Source: a virus | Direction: 5' to 3' (one strand) | DNA length: 64,000 nucleotides | IMG/VR virus record: IMGVR_UViG_3300025120_000001 | Location: 1 to 64,000 of that record | Made by a program: the position numbers and the translations under genes | The notes under the pieces: generated by a model | Told to the model about the DNA's origin: nothing | Seen by the model: only the letters and a program-made list of their open reading frames with translations | The model's database searches: none | Shown here: in pieces, positions 22,836-31,491 of the stretch | Numbering within the stretch: the first letter of the stretch is position 1 | Layout of the letters: the number at the start of each line of letters is the position of its first letter

Positions 22836-23873
22836 ATGGCAGGAAAAAATGTTTATCAAAAGCATGATGATGATGCACTGAAACATTTTGGTTTGGATAA
22901 TGACCCCTTTTATGGGGTCATTACTTCTGACCAAGTTGATGATGTGCTTATAACACAGGATGAAACTACTTTTAAAAAAGTAAGAGATATACTATCTGAT
23001 GAAAGTATAGATGGTACTCAAATAAAGAACCATAAAAGGGCATTTGTATTGCCTGGATGTTCTGTTACACTAGATAGATTGAAGGCTGCTTGCAAAGAGC
23101 ATAAAGTCACTATAACAAATGACTATGAAAAAGCAGATTTTGTAATAACTCATGATTCTTTTTATGAGAAGTTTAGTAATGGTGATAAAATAAAAATTAC
23201 CAAGCTTATGTATAGATTATGGAATTTTGAAGCTTTTAATGGTGAAGATATACCCTCTAATAGGTCTTGCAGTATAATTGAAAATCATCCTCAGCCTACT
23301 ATATGGGATGATAAATGGAATGATAGAAGTATTACTAGCTATAATTGTTCTAACCCTATAAGTTTAATGGACGAATGGGGTATTACAGGATTAGCTTTAA
23401 ATATTGCTTATCTAATAGATACAGGTGAGATGAATGTCATAAGTGAAGAGAGTATTTTGCATGCTTCTGCAAATCAGATAGATTTAACTGAAGATTTAAT
23501 TAAAGAATTAGAAACTTGGGTTCAATCATATGATGATGAAAATACAGCTATTGCAGCTAAAATATTACCTACTGTTGATTATTCAAAAAAACCCCATTTA
23601 TTATGGGAGCTAGCTAAATCTTTATGTAGTTATACATATAAATTTAATAGAGATAAAGATGTGAAATATTGGTTGGAAAAATCAGAACTTAATGATTTAT
23701 ATCATACTTCCGCAGAAGATATGATTATAAAACTTGAGGAAGAAGAAAAACTAACTAATGAATCATTTAGATATCTAGAAAAAATAGTACGTACAGAAAT
23801 CTCCATACACAACAGAGAACTTTATGTATTTAAAGTAAGTGTTAAACCAGAATATAAAAAATACTTAAAATGA
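22836..23873 (+). CDS. MoxR-linked protein A, 345 aa
   Basis: The middle of the protein reads VTLDRLKAACKEHKVTI then EKADFVITH, a pattern reminiscent of a BRCT-like fold. The C-terminal half is helical (LTEDLIKELETWVQSYDDEN and following), HEAT-like. The next gene (23870) shows the same order with matching ADxxIT and SDDD/SYDD segments, so the two look like diverged paralogues. Starts 1 nt after the MoxR stop. A 9-bp hairpin lies in its 5' end. Function unknown. Confidence 0.6.
   Translation: MAGKNVYQKHDDDALKHFGLDNDPFYGVITSDQVDDVLITQDETTFKKVRDILSDESIDGTQIKNHKRAFVLPGCSVTLDRLKAACKEHKVTITNDYEKADFVITHDSFYEKFSNGDKIKITKLMYRLWNFEAFNGEDIPSNRSCSIIENHPQPTIWDDKWNDRSITSYNCSNPISLMDEWGITGLALNIAYLIDTGEMNVISEESILHASANQIDLTEDLIKELETWVQSYDDENTAIAAKILPTVDYSKKPHLLWELAKSLCSYTYKFNRDKDVKYWLEKSELNDLYHTSAEDMIIKLEEEEKLTNESFRYLEKIVRTEISIHNRELYVFKVSVKPEYKKYLK
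22899..22922 (+). other. perfect 9-bp hairpin inside the 5' end of a CDS
   Basis: AATGACCCC (22899-22907), loop TTTTAT, GGGGTCATT (22914-22922), within codons 22-29. Same style of loop as the hairpin at 20437-20456. Confidence 0.4.
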
Positions 23874-25096
23874 AAGATTTAAGCAATGTGTATTTCCTAG
23901 ATATATTTCTAGGAGATGACACATATAAAAAAACAAACTCCGGGCTTCGTGCTTCAGGAGTGGCTACTGCAGAAGAACTTAATAATGCTTCATATAATAG
24001 CCCTATAAAAACATCAAAACAACTCTTTTCTCCTTGCGGAAACTTTGGCTATTTTAAAGCCATAGTTGAAACTAAAGATATACATAAAAGGAGGGGAATA
24101 TTTGCTAGTGTATTTCAAACAGGTTTTAAAGAATTAAATGCGGTTGATTTAAAGGATAAGTCCTTCTATAGGACTCCTAGTTTAGATCTACCACAAATGA
24201 AAGTTCAAAACTTAAAAGACAAACACAACATATCCATCACTAGAAAAAGAGATATAGCAGATTACATTATTACATCAGATAAATATATGGAAAACCTATT
24301 TAATTGGGCATACCAGGATGTATATACTATCAATCAGTATAAATCATATTTAAAACATATAGATAATAACATTAATGATGATGTTAGGTTGAAGTTAAAT
24401 AATTTAGCAGATCATATAGAAAATCATGATCAGGAAGCACACATTTACCTCAGCGTTAGATTTGAATCATGGAATTATTCTAGTCAGATTAAAAATGTAT
24501 TTCAAGTATCTTCAGGTCCTTTAAAAGACGGAGGTCAAACGCCTCATTATTGTAAAGATGAAGAGATGTTTTATTTATTACAAAATGCAAGTTTATCTGA
24601 TAAACTAGTCAAAGACACAGCTTTATTACATCTTTGTAATGAGGATTCGGTTGTTTTAACTGCCAAAGATTGTAAAACAATATCTGATATGATTAATTCA
24701 GATGATGATCAAAGTTCTAGTCTGGCATTAGAAATGATGGCTAACTGTAACGTTGAAGCATCTTATGATAAGATTGCATTAATATTTGCATTTTATGATC
24801 ATAAACTTAGATATTGCTCAAATTGGAATCATATTAATGTAAAATCATTGAGAAAAACAATGAATGGAGTTAATTCAATAGATGATAGGTCTGGTCACGG
24901 ATTTAATAGTTTGGTAAAACACTTGCATCAAAAAAATGTACTTACAGAATTTGCTGTTGGTGCCATTTCAAATAAAATGTGCAAGACAATACTAAAATAT
25001 GTTCATTTGACCAGTGAAGGTTCCGTGTTTGATGTAAAAGCATCAGATTTAAAGTTAAAATCTGAATTTACTGTTTCAGATGACTTACCATTTTAG
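23870..25096 (+). CDS. MoxR-linked protein B, 408 aa
   Basis: Paralogue-like partner of the preceding gene. LPQMKVQNLKDKHNISITRK and IADYIITSDKYME match the BRCT-like part; LTAKDCKTISDMINSDDDQS and the following helices match the HEAT-like part. The N-terminal 90 residues are specific to this protein. Possible client or effector of the MoxR/VWA pair. The stop codon TAG lies in the terminator stem that follows. Confidence 0.6.
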   Translation: MKDLSNVYFLDIFLGDDTYKKTNSGLRASGVATAEELNNASYNSPIKTSKQLFSPCGNFGYFKAIVETKDIHKRRGIFASVFQTGFKELNAVDLKDKSFYRTPSLDLPQMKVQNLKDKHNISITRKRDIADYIITSDKYMENLFNWAYQDVYTINQYKSYLKHIDNNINDDVRLKLNNLADHIENHDQEAHIYLSVRFESWNYSSQIKNVFQVSSGPLKDGGQTPHYCKDEEMFYLLQNASLSDKLVKDTALLHLCNEDSVVLTAKDCKTISDMINSDDDQSSSLALEMMANCNVEASYDKIALIFAFYDHKLRYCSNWNHINVKSLRKTMNGVNSIDDRSGHGFNSLVKHLHQKNVLTEFAVGAISNKMCKTILKYVHLTSEGSVFDVKASDLKLKSEFTVSDDLPF

Positions 25097-25158
25097 GGGT
25101 AGCCATAATTGATTGTTATGGGCAGGTGTTTCTGTGAACATCTGCCCACCCCTTTTTT
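25096..25158 (+). terminator. intrinsic terminator
   Basis: GGGCAG (25120-25125), a G-T pair and TGTT (25127-25130) pair with AACA (25137-25140) and CTGCCC (25142-25147), about 11 bp. GGGGT (25096-25100) can also pair with ACCCC (25148-25152), and six T follow. It overlaps the stop codon of the preceding gene. Confidence 0.8.
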
Positions 25159-25171
25159 AAAAATTAAAATT

Positions 25172-25537
25172 ATGAGAGATAAAATAATAAAAGTGATAGA
25201 AAGGCATGGCCTATGGTTTTTTTGCCTATGGTGTTTGTTTATAGTATTTGCGCTAACATCTTGCAATGATATAGAAAGAAACCAGGAGAGAAACAAACTT
25301 ATTGGTATTGCATGGGATAAAGCAGAAATGGTTGATGTTAAATACTATAAGAGTAAAAGTAGTGACCGATTTTTGCAAAGCTTTGAGATGGATGGATATA
25401 AGTTTGTGGTATTTAATAATGGATATGGCAGTGCCATGCAAGCAATACCTTTAAATAATAATGCAGAGTATATTCGTATGTTAGAAGAAGAGAATCAATT
25501 ACTAGGAGAAACATTAGCGGAGTATGAGTCAAGATAA
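25172..25537 (+). CDS. 121-residue putative lipoprotein
   Basis: Starts MRDKIIKVIERHG. A hydrophobic segment (about 14-29) ends in LTSC, a possible lipobox; a Gly/Tyr-rich periplasmic domain and a Glu-rich end follow. The ATG at 25172 is chosen because the upstream part of the open frame lies within a terminator. The leader AAATTAAAATT is typical. Function unknown. Confidence 0.6.
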   Translation: MRDKIIKVIERHGLWFFCLWCLFIVFALTSCNDIERNQERNKLIGIAWDKAEMVDVKYYKSKSSDRFLQSFEMDGYKFVVFNNGYGSAMQAIPLNNNAEYIRMLEEENQLLGETLAEYESR

Positions 25538-25691
25538 AAATAAATGCTGTATATGTAAAGAAGAAATAACGGGTTATGGAAATAATCCAGCACCAGTAGC
25601 TGAAGGTAGATGTTGTGATAGTTGCAATGCAACTGTTGTCATACCTGAAAGAATTAATAATCTATTAAAACATTATGAAGATGGGAAATAA
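25524..25691 (+). CDS. 55-residue zinc-finger protein
   Basis: CCICKEEITGYGNNPAPV and CCDSCN give two C-x(1-2)-C pairs. This layout (CC.CK..ITGYGNNPAPV) is familiar from small uncharacterised phage and bacterial proteins. ATG 25524 overlaps the previous gene; the stop 25689-25691 overlaps the next one. Function unknown, probably metal-binding. Confidence 0.6.
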   Translation: MSQDKNKCCICKEEITGYGNNPAPVAEGRCCDSCNATVVIPERINNLLKHYEDGK

Positions 25692-26085
25692 ACATCCAAA
25701 ACAAACCAGAGAGCATGGAAAAAAATATGCTCCTTATATAAAAGAGATAATTGCATCACATCTCAGTGGAATGACTGATTTAGAAATGTCTAACATTCTT
25801 GAAAGAACATGCACAAACATGTCAAGAAAAAGAACAGATGTAATGAGAGAGTATACTTTACAACAAGTACAAAATGTAAACTTTCTTTTATGGGAAGTTA
25901 CTAAACTTACATTAGAAAAAGAACTTCTAATGGAAAGACTTGATTCTGACTTTGGTGTAATTGGTATAGAAATTTCAGATAAAGACATAATAGAAAGATT
26001 AATGAAAAATTTTGAAATCTCTAAAGAAGAATTAAAAGAATTTAAAGATCAAAAATTTAAAGATTATTTAGAACAACATGATTGA
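25675..26085 (+). CDS. helical hypothetical protein, 136 aa
   Basis: Basic N-terminus (KHPKQTREHGKKY), a helix-turn-helix-like stretch (GMTDLEMSNILERTC) and a long charged C-terminal helix. A DNA-binding role is conceivable. Start could be 25675 or 25681. Overlaps the nuclease gene by 8 nt. Confidence 0.5.
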   Translation: MKMGNKHPKQTREHGKKYAPYIKEIIASHLSGMTDLEMSNILERTCTNMSRKRTDVMREYTLQQVQNVNFLLWEVTKLTLEKELLMERLDSDFGVIGIEISDKDIIERLMKNFEISKEELKEFKDQKFKDYLEQHD

Positions 26086-27064
26086 TAAACAAAAAGAAGA
26101 GGTGTTTTATGCTAAAGATTTTAACTTTAGTTATTCCTCTATAAACAAATTAATGTTTTCCCCATCCTTATTTTATAAGGAGTATATATTACAGGACCGT
26201 GAAGTGCGTACTGATAAACATTTAGTTGAAGGTAAGCTTGTACATTGTCTATTATTAGAGCCTGAAAATCTTGAAGAAAAATTTAAGATTGTACCAGGCA
26301 AGACTCCTACAGATAATGTAAGAAAAGTATTACATATTATATCTGAAAAATATACGTCTGAAAAATTAGCAGACATACCAGATTTTATGATAACAGATAC
26401 TTTAAAAGAAGTAAACCTATATCAGTCACTGAAGACTGATGAGGCAAGAATTAGTAAAATTAAAATTGATGATTATGATTTATATTGGAAGTTTATTCTT
26501 AATAAAAATGTGGACATTGTTGACCAAGATACCTTGGCTCGTTGCAATAGTTACGTTGACATATTAAAAAAAAATAAAGAAGTAAGTGATTTATTAAATA
26601 TAGAGAAGACTGATTTTGAACTTGATGATTCTGCAAAATTTGTAGAAAAATATTTAAAATGTGATCTTAAGAACCATAATTTTGGTTTACACGGTTATGT
26701 TGATTTTTACAAGATAGATCATGAAAATAAACAAGTTGTAATTGCTGATTTAAAAACAACAGGGAAGAGCATTGCTGATTTCCCAGAAAGCGTTGAATAT
26801 TGGAATTATTATATTCAGGCAGCTGTATATTTTAAGTTGGTTTATGAAAATTTAGATCCTAAATTTAAGGATGATTACAAAATTTTATTTAAGTTTGTTG
26901 TGATAGACAAGTATAATCAAGTTTATGTATTTGATGTACTTGACGAGAGCATGAGGGCATGGGCGTTTAGTTTAAGTGATATATTAAATAGAGCGGAATA
27001 CCATTATACAGAGAAAGATTATAGCCTTCCTTATGACTTTGCAACAAATAAAATAAGACTATAA
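26078..27064 (+). CDS. PD-(D/E)XK nuclease (RecB/YqaJ-like)
   Basis: 328 residues. FSYSSINKLMFSPSLFYKEY and VEGKLVHCLLLEPE near the N-terminus, HGYVDFYKID, VIADLKTTGKS (catalytic Asp and Lys) and YYIQAAVYFKLV match the RecB-type nuclease core: Glu-Gly helix, D...DxK, and QxxxY. It probably degrades or processes DNA ends in recombination, or attacks host DNA. Confidence 0.8.
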   Translation: MIDKQKEEVFYAKDFNFSYSSINKLMFSPSLFYKEYILQDREVRTDKHLVEGKLVHCLLLEPENLEEKFKIVPGKTPTDNVRKVLHIISEKYTSEKLADIPDFMITDTLKEVNLYQSLKTDEARISKIKIDDYDLYWKFILNKNVDIVDQDTLARCNSYVDILKKNKEVSDLLNIEKTDFELDDSAKFVEKYLKCDLKNHNFGLHGYVDFYKIDHENKQVVIADLKTTGKSIADFPESVEYWNYYIQAAVYFKLVYENLDPKFKDDYKILFKFVVIDKYNQVYVFDVLDESMRAWAFSLSDILNRAEYHYTEKDYSLPYDFATNKIRL

Positions 27065-27648
27065 TGACTGGAGCCTACATGCAGTATTTTCAAAAATCTA
27101 AAATTTTTTTATATCCTTTACTAGATATTAGAAAAGGAGAAGAATTCGTTCCGGTAGAGACATACATCTACTGGGACGGACTTTATGATGAATCAGATTA
27201 TAAATATATCTGCATTTATCATACAGAAAGATCTGAAAAATTTAAGACTTTTGATATAAGGCACTTATCATCTCACCCTTTATTTGAACACAATGAAAAG
27301 GGTGAGGATAAGCAAATATACGTGTTTGATTACTCACAATTTAAACATGACTATGAGATGTTTGTAAAAGGTTCCTATTCAAAATTTTCTATTGAGACAA
27401 AGAAAAAGATACTTACATACTTCGGTAGAGTAGGTAGAATAAGTGGTTATATAGAATCTTATTTAGATCCGGAATCACACCATAAAACATATGCAAAAGA
27501 ACTAGACGTAGACCTAAAATTAATTGAATCAACGTATGAACTTTGTTCACCACCAGACTTAATAAAAGAGACATTAATAGAAAAAATACCAAATGAGTTT
27601 GCGTTATTAAGGAATAATTCTATATCTTTAAACAAAAATAATCAATGA
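27064..27648 (+). CDS. hypothetical protein, 194 aa
   Basis: Alpha/beta protein rich in Tyr, Phe and His (YIYWDGLYDES, DIRHLSSHPLFEH), with a helical C-terminal region. No motif recognised. Follows the PD-(D/E)XK nuclease with a shared base (TAATG) and overlaps the next gene (ATGA); possibly a nuclease partner. Confidence 0.55.
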   Translation: MTGAYMQYFQKSKIFLYPLLDIRKGEEFVPVETYIYWDGLYDESDYKYICIYHTERSEKFKTFDIRHLSSHPLFEHNEKGEDKQIYVFDYSQFKHDYEMFVKGSYSKFSIETKKKILTYFGRVGRISGYIESYLDPESHHKTYAKELDVDLKLIESTYELCSPPDLIKETLIEKIPNEFALLRNNSISLNKNNQ

Positions 27649-28073
27649 GTACAAAAAAATCAATTGGTCAAAACATGATGTTAGTCTCTTCTTCGTTCAG
27701 AGGAGTTAAGTCATTTAATTTAATTTCAGTCACAGAAGACTGCCCATACGTAGAAGGAATGTTTGATCCGTCTACTGGAATACTTGTAATGATTTCTAAA
27801 ACAATGAAAGAAACATTTACAATGTTACCCAGGTTAGATGATAACGGCCAACCGCAAAGACTTAAGGTTCCTAGTAAGGAAACAGGTAAAGTTCATAAAG
27901 AGCAAAGAGTTTCAATTAATACATTTTCTGAATTTTATATTACAGAGAAAGAAGAAATTGAAAATTTCCTTGCAATCTTTTCAGTTAACTTTGCAGACTT
28001 TGATGTTGCTAAATACATGACTGAAGTTGATGCAAATGAAACCAAAACTTCATCTATCATTATGCCTGCATAA
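27645..28073 (+). CDS. hypothetical protein, 142 aa
   Basis: Beta-rich N-terminal two thirds (MLVSSSFRGVKSFNLISV, GMFDPSTGILVMISK) with a polar linker, then an acidic helical end. No catalytic motif. Size and fold could suit a DNA-binding or structural accessory protein. Ends 43 nt before a terminator. Confidence 0.55.
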   Translation: MSTKKSIGQNMMLVSSSFRGVKSFNLISVTEDCPYVEGMFDPSTGILVMISKTMKETFTMLPRLDDNGQPQRLKVPSKETGKVHKEQRVSINTFSEFYITEKEEIENFLAIFSVNFADFDVAKYMTEVDANETKTSSIIMPA

Positions 28074-28115
28074 TATTATATTAAAAAGGATATGCTTACA
28101 AGCATGCATCCATAA

Positions 28116-28149
28116 AGGCTCCTGGTATACTAACTAGGAGCCTTTTTTT
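28116..28149 (+). terminator. intrinsic terminator
   Basis: AGGCTCCT (28116-28123) pairs perfectly with AGGAGCCT (28136-28143), followed by TTTTTTT. A smaller hairpin ATGCT/AGCAT lies just upstream at 28092-28105. Confidence 0.85.
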
Positions 28150-28165
28150 ATGACTAAAAATTAAA

Positions 28166-28336
28166 ATGATGGAAACAATAGTTCAAATGAAAGAGAGACT
28201 AATGACTTTAGCTCTTAAAAAACATAAGACATTAAAAAAAGCAGCCGATGCTTTAGGAATTACTGATATAACATTACGCACATTTAAAAATAAACTTAAA
28301 AAAGAAAAAAATGAATCATTGGATAATGGATTATGA
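28166..28336 (+). CDS. 56-residue Fis-type HTH protein
   Basis: Starts MMETIVQMKERLMTLALKKH. TLKKAADALGITDITLRTF matches the Fis/NtrC C-terminal helix-turn-helix, with Ala-Ala-Leu-Gly-Ile at the turn. It overlaps the 5' end of the DNA polymerase gene by 26 nt in another frame. A tiny DNA-binding regulator is likely. Confidence 0.65.
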   Translation: MMETIVQMKERLMTLALKKHKTLKKAADALGITDITLRTFKNKLKKEKNESLDNGL

Positions 28337-30311
28337 AACCTTATCTAATTGTTTTGTAGCAGTTTTTCGTCATTATAAAACTTCTGAACAGAAGATTTAT
28401 ATAGTACATGACTTGCAAAATGATTTTGATAAATTCATAGAGTTTTTACATCAAAATAGAGATGAGAAGCAATGGCATATATCTTATAATGGATTAGCCT
28501 TTGATGCTCAAGTCACTCAGTATATACTAAACAACCATGAGTTGTGGTCTAATATGTCCGGTTGTGCAATAGCAGAAGTCATTTATGCATTTGCTCAAGA
28601 AACAATAGCTAGACAGAATAGAAAAGAATGGGGTATCTTTGCGCCATGGCATTTACAGATAGGTCAAATAGACATATTTAAAATGCATCACTGGGATAAT
28701 CCAGCCAAGCGTTCTAGTCTTAAATGGATACAGTATAGCATGGATTGGGAAAACTTACAGGACATGCCTATTGAGCATACTGCAAAAATTGAGACACAAG
28801 AAGAACTTGATATTATAGTTGGATACTGCATTAATGATGTAGAATCTACTAAAGCTATATTTGATAGATCTAAGTCTCAAATTAAACTGCGCAAAGAACT
28901 TACGGGTAAGTATAACATTGATTTATTTAGTGCGTCTGAACCACGCATTGCTAAAGAATTGTTTGCATACTTTTTAAGTAGAAAGTTAAATGTAAGCGCT
29001 AGAGAGATAAAGAGTATGAAAACTTATAGGAATGTGATTAAGGTTAAAGATCTTATACTTCCTTACATAGAGTTTAAGTCTCCTATATTTCAACAGGCTT
29101 TAAATAAATTTAATACTTTAGAGTTGGATGCAATGCAGCTAAAGGGTCAGTTTAAATATGAGCTTGAGCACAAAGGTGTTCACACTACTTTTGCATTAGG
29201 CGGCATACATGGCGCTAGAAAGAGCGGTGTTTATAAATCAGATGATGATCATATTATAATGTCTTCAGATGTTACCAGTTTCTATCCTAATTTAGTTATA
29301 AGGAATAACTGGTCACCAGCTCATTTCCCCAAGGAAGAGTTTTGTGCGCTATATGAATGGATTTTTGATGAAAGGGTTAAAATCCCAAAGTCTAATCTTA
29401 TGAATTACGTGTATAAAATTATACTTAATTCAATATTTGGTTTAAGCAATGAGGAAAATAGTTTCTTTTATGATCCGGAATTATGTATGCGTATAACTCT
29501 TAATGGCCAATTAAGCCTTATGATGTTGTATGACATGATACTTGACGGAATACCTGAAGCATTTGGTTTATTGCAAAATACAGATGGAGTTGAGATTAGA
29601 ATCCCAAGAGATAAAAAAGATCTTTACCTTAAGATTTGCAAAGAATGGGAGGATATAACTGATCTAAACCTTGAGCATGATACATATCAAAAGATCGTTC
29701 TTGGTGATGTCAATAATTACATTGGTATTAATGATTTTAAATCTGTAGATATAACTACATGGAGAAAAACTAAAGAGGATAACCCTCATTATTTATTTAA
29801 AGTAAAAGGTTCTGATTTTATGTATGCCCCTGTTAAACTCAAGGGTAGATATAACTTTCATGAACTTGCACTACATAAAAATAAGTCTAAGTTGGTAGTT
29901 AAAAAAGCTATCTACAATTATTTTGTTAAAGATATCTTACCTGAAGATTATCTTGCAAAGAATAGAAATATACTTGATTACTGTATAGGTATGAAATCTA
30001 AAGGTAAATGGAAACAAGTAGCTAGATCTACTCCAAATGGTAAATACCATGAGGAGGATTTGCAAAAGACTAACAGATATTATATATCTAAACAAAGTAG
30101 TAAGAGCGTTAAAATAACTAAAGTCAATAAAGATGACGGTAGGCAAATACAATGTGAAGCCGGAAAATGGATGCAGACTATATTCAATGAAATAAAGCTG
30201 CAGCCTAAGTGGGAAGATTATGATATTGATTTAGGATATTATAGTAAAGCCATTGAATCTGAAATAGACTCCATATTAAATGTTAGTATTAACCAATTAG
30301 AACTATTTTAA
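28311..30311 (+). CDS. family B DNA polymerase with 3'-5' exonuclease
   Basis: 666 residues. Exonuclease motifs: DYETLS (D7, E9), YNGLAFDAQ (D65), and YCINDVESTK (ExoIII) near 172. Polymerase motif A DVTSFYPNLVI (D320), motif B KIILNSIFGLS (K369), motif C NTDGVEIRI (D425; the usual DTD is TDG). Only 49 residues separate A and B, so no TPR insert of the protein-primed type is present. It should be the phage replicase, working with the DnaB-like helicase, primase and SSB-like proteins. Confidence 0.92.
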   Translation: MNHWIMDYETLSNCFVAVFRHYKTSEQKIYIVHDLQNDFDKFIEFLHQNRDEKQWHISYNGLAFDAQVTQYILNNHELWSNMSGCAIAEVIYAFAQETIARQNRKEWGIFAPWHLQIGQIDIFKMHHWDNPAKRSSLKWIQYSMDWENLQDMPIEHTAKIETQEELDIIVGYCINDVESTKAIFDRSKSQIKLRKELTGKYNIDLFSASEPRIAKELFAYFLSRKLNVSAREIKSMKTYRNVIKVKDLILPYIEFKSPIFQQALNKFNTLELDAMQLKGQFKYELEHKGVHTTFALGGIHGARKSGVYKSDDDHIIMSSDVTSFYPNLVIRNNWSPAHFPKEEFCALYEWIFDERVKIPKSNLMNYVYKIILNSIFGLSNEENSFFYDPELCMRITLNGQLSLMMLYDMILDGIPEAFGLLQNTDGVEIRIPRDKKDLYLKICKEWEDITDLNLEHDTYQKIVLGDVNNYIGINDFKSVDITTWRKTKEDNPHYLFKVKGSDFMYAPVKLKGRYNFHELALHKNKSKLVVKKAIYNYFVKDILPEDYLAKNRNILDYCIGMKSKGKWKQVARSTPNGKYHEEDLQKTNRYYISKQSSKSVKITKVNKDDGRQIQCEAGKWMQTIFNEIKLQPKWEDYDIDLGYYSKAIESEIDSILNVSINQLELF

Positions 30312-30394
30312 TGAACGATGACATATTAAAATTAGTAAAAGACATAGGTTTTGTCATTTTATGTATATTAATTCTTTACCTGGTTATAATGTAA
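30311..30394 (+). CDS. 27-residue membrane micro-protein
   Basis: Starts MNDDILKLVKDIGF, then one hydrophobic helix (VILCILILYLVIM). The ATG shares its first base with the polymerase stop (TAATG), indicating coupling. The stop sits in a terminator stem. Function unknown. Confidence 0.45.
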   Translation: MNDDILKLVKDIGFVILCILILYLVIM

Positions 30395-30413
30395 CCGGGT
30401 AAGAATTTGTTTT
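30376..30413 (+). terminator. intrinsic terminator overlapping a promoter
   Basis: TTACC (30376-30380), a T-G pair, GGTT (30382-30385) and A30386 pair with T30392, AACC (30393-30396) and GGTAA (30398-30402). This 11-bp stem is followed by GAATTTGTTTT, whose TTTG is also the upstream box of the next promoter. Confidence 0.65.
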
Positions 30414-30437
30414 AAACAAAAATAATTTATATATTTA
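30406..30437 (+). promoter_or_regulatory. Bacteroidetes-type promoter
   Basis: TTTG at 30406-30409, exactly 20 nt, TATATTTA at 30430-30437. Matches the Bacteroidetes consensus except for the last base. The start codon at 30456 lies 19 nt downstream. Same spacing as the site at 4725-4756. Confidence 0.6.
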
Positions 30438-30455
30438 CACTTATAAAGTTTACAT

Positions 30456-31373
30456 ATGAAAAGTAAAATAGAAGTAACAAGAGATTTTGTTATAAATGCA
30501 CCGTTGCCATCTCATGGAGATACATACACGGTTATATCACACAAATTTGTAATTGATAACACTAAGCAAATGCTTGCTAATAGTGGATTTCTAATTACAA
30601 ATGAAATTTATAGAGCTAACAATCGCGGAGAAGTAGCTCAAGGAATATATCATATAAAGCCAATATCAGGACAATCTGATAGTGAGCTGGGTATGATGTT
30701 TGCTTGGACAAATTCTTATGATAAATCAATAAGATTTCAGTGCGCTATTGGAGCACATGTATTTGCATGTTCTAATGGAATGGTTTGCGGTGAGTTAAAC
30801 TATGCTAGAAAGCATACAGGAACTGCAGATGAAGAGATTAAAATGCAGATATCAAGTCAGATTAAGAATGCTCAGAAAGCTTTTGACAGAATAACGAAAG
30901 ATAGAGATAGTCTAAGAACTGTAGTTCTAAATAAGCAGCAACAAGCAGAGTTATTAGGGCGTATGTATTTTAATGAAGATCTTATTAGTCCTAGACAAAT
31001 GACTTGCGTAAAAGATGAAATGGAAACCCCTTCTTTTGATTACCAATGTGATCAAGAAAATGCATGGGCTTTCTATAATCATATAACGCATTCATATAAG
31101 TCTGTGCACCCTAGATCTTGGTTAAGTGATACTAAAAACTTTCATGATTTTATGATGGCCAATGTATTAAAAGGTATGGGTATTACCCAACAAGATACCA
31201 TTAATACAGAGGAGGAAGTAGAAACTATGACTGAAGAAGAATTATCATCACAATTACATGGTGTAGATAATAACCCTGAAGTAGTTATGGTTGATTCTGA
31301 AGAGCCAATAGCAGATAGTATAGGTAACGTAGATTACCAAGAAGTTGATGAAGATTTTGACTTTGAAATTTGA
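30456..31373 (+). CDS. DUF932-like protein, 305 aa
   Basis: The central FQCAIGAHVFACSNGMVCGE and a following His-rich segment (YARKHTGTADEEI) match DUF932 proteins, common in phages and plasmids and of unknown function. The C-terminal 55 residues are acidic and end in EDFDFEI, a tail resembling those of SSB proteins. It stands alone behind its own promoter, so it may be abundant. A DNA-linked role is plausible. Confidence 0.72.
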   Translation: MKSKIEVTRDFVINAPLPSHGDTYTVISHKFVIDNTKQMLANSGFLITNEIYRANNRGEVAQGIYHIKPISGQSDSELGMMFAWTNSYDKSIRFQCAIGAHVFACSNGMVCGELNYARKHTGTADEEIKMQISSQIKNAQKAFDRITKDRDSLRTVVLNKQQQAELLGRMYFNEDLISPRQMTCVKDEMETPSFDYQCDQENAWAFYNHITHSYKSVHPRSWLSDTKNFHDFMMANVLKGMGITQQDTINTEEEVETMTEEELSSQLHGVDNNPEVVMVDSEEPIADSIGNVDYQEVDEDFDFEI

Positions 31374-31456
31374 TAGTAGCAGGCCTGATATTTAAAGCTA
31401 TTATAGCTTTCCTTTTAATCTATTTAGTAGCTAGTAGAAAGGACCCGCAGGCTTAG
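31370..31456 (+). CDS. 28-residue membrane micro-protein, TTG start
   Basis: TTG at 31370 overlaps the upstream TGA; the frame runs to TAG 31454-31456. Starts (M)IVAGLIFKAIIAFLLIYL with one hydrophobic helix and a short polar tail. The arrangement mirrors other tiny membrane genes here (e.g. 30311), but the non-ATG start keeps this tentative. Confidence 0.35.
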   Translation: MIVAGLIFKAIIAFLLIYLVASRKDPQA

Positions 31457-31491
31457 CGGTTTTAAAAACGTCATCCATGATAAATAAATAG

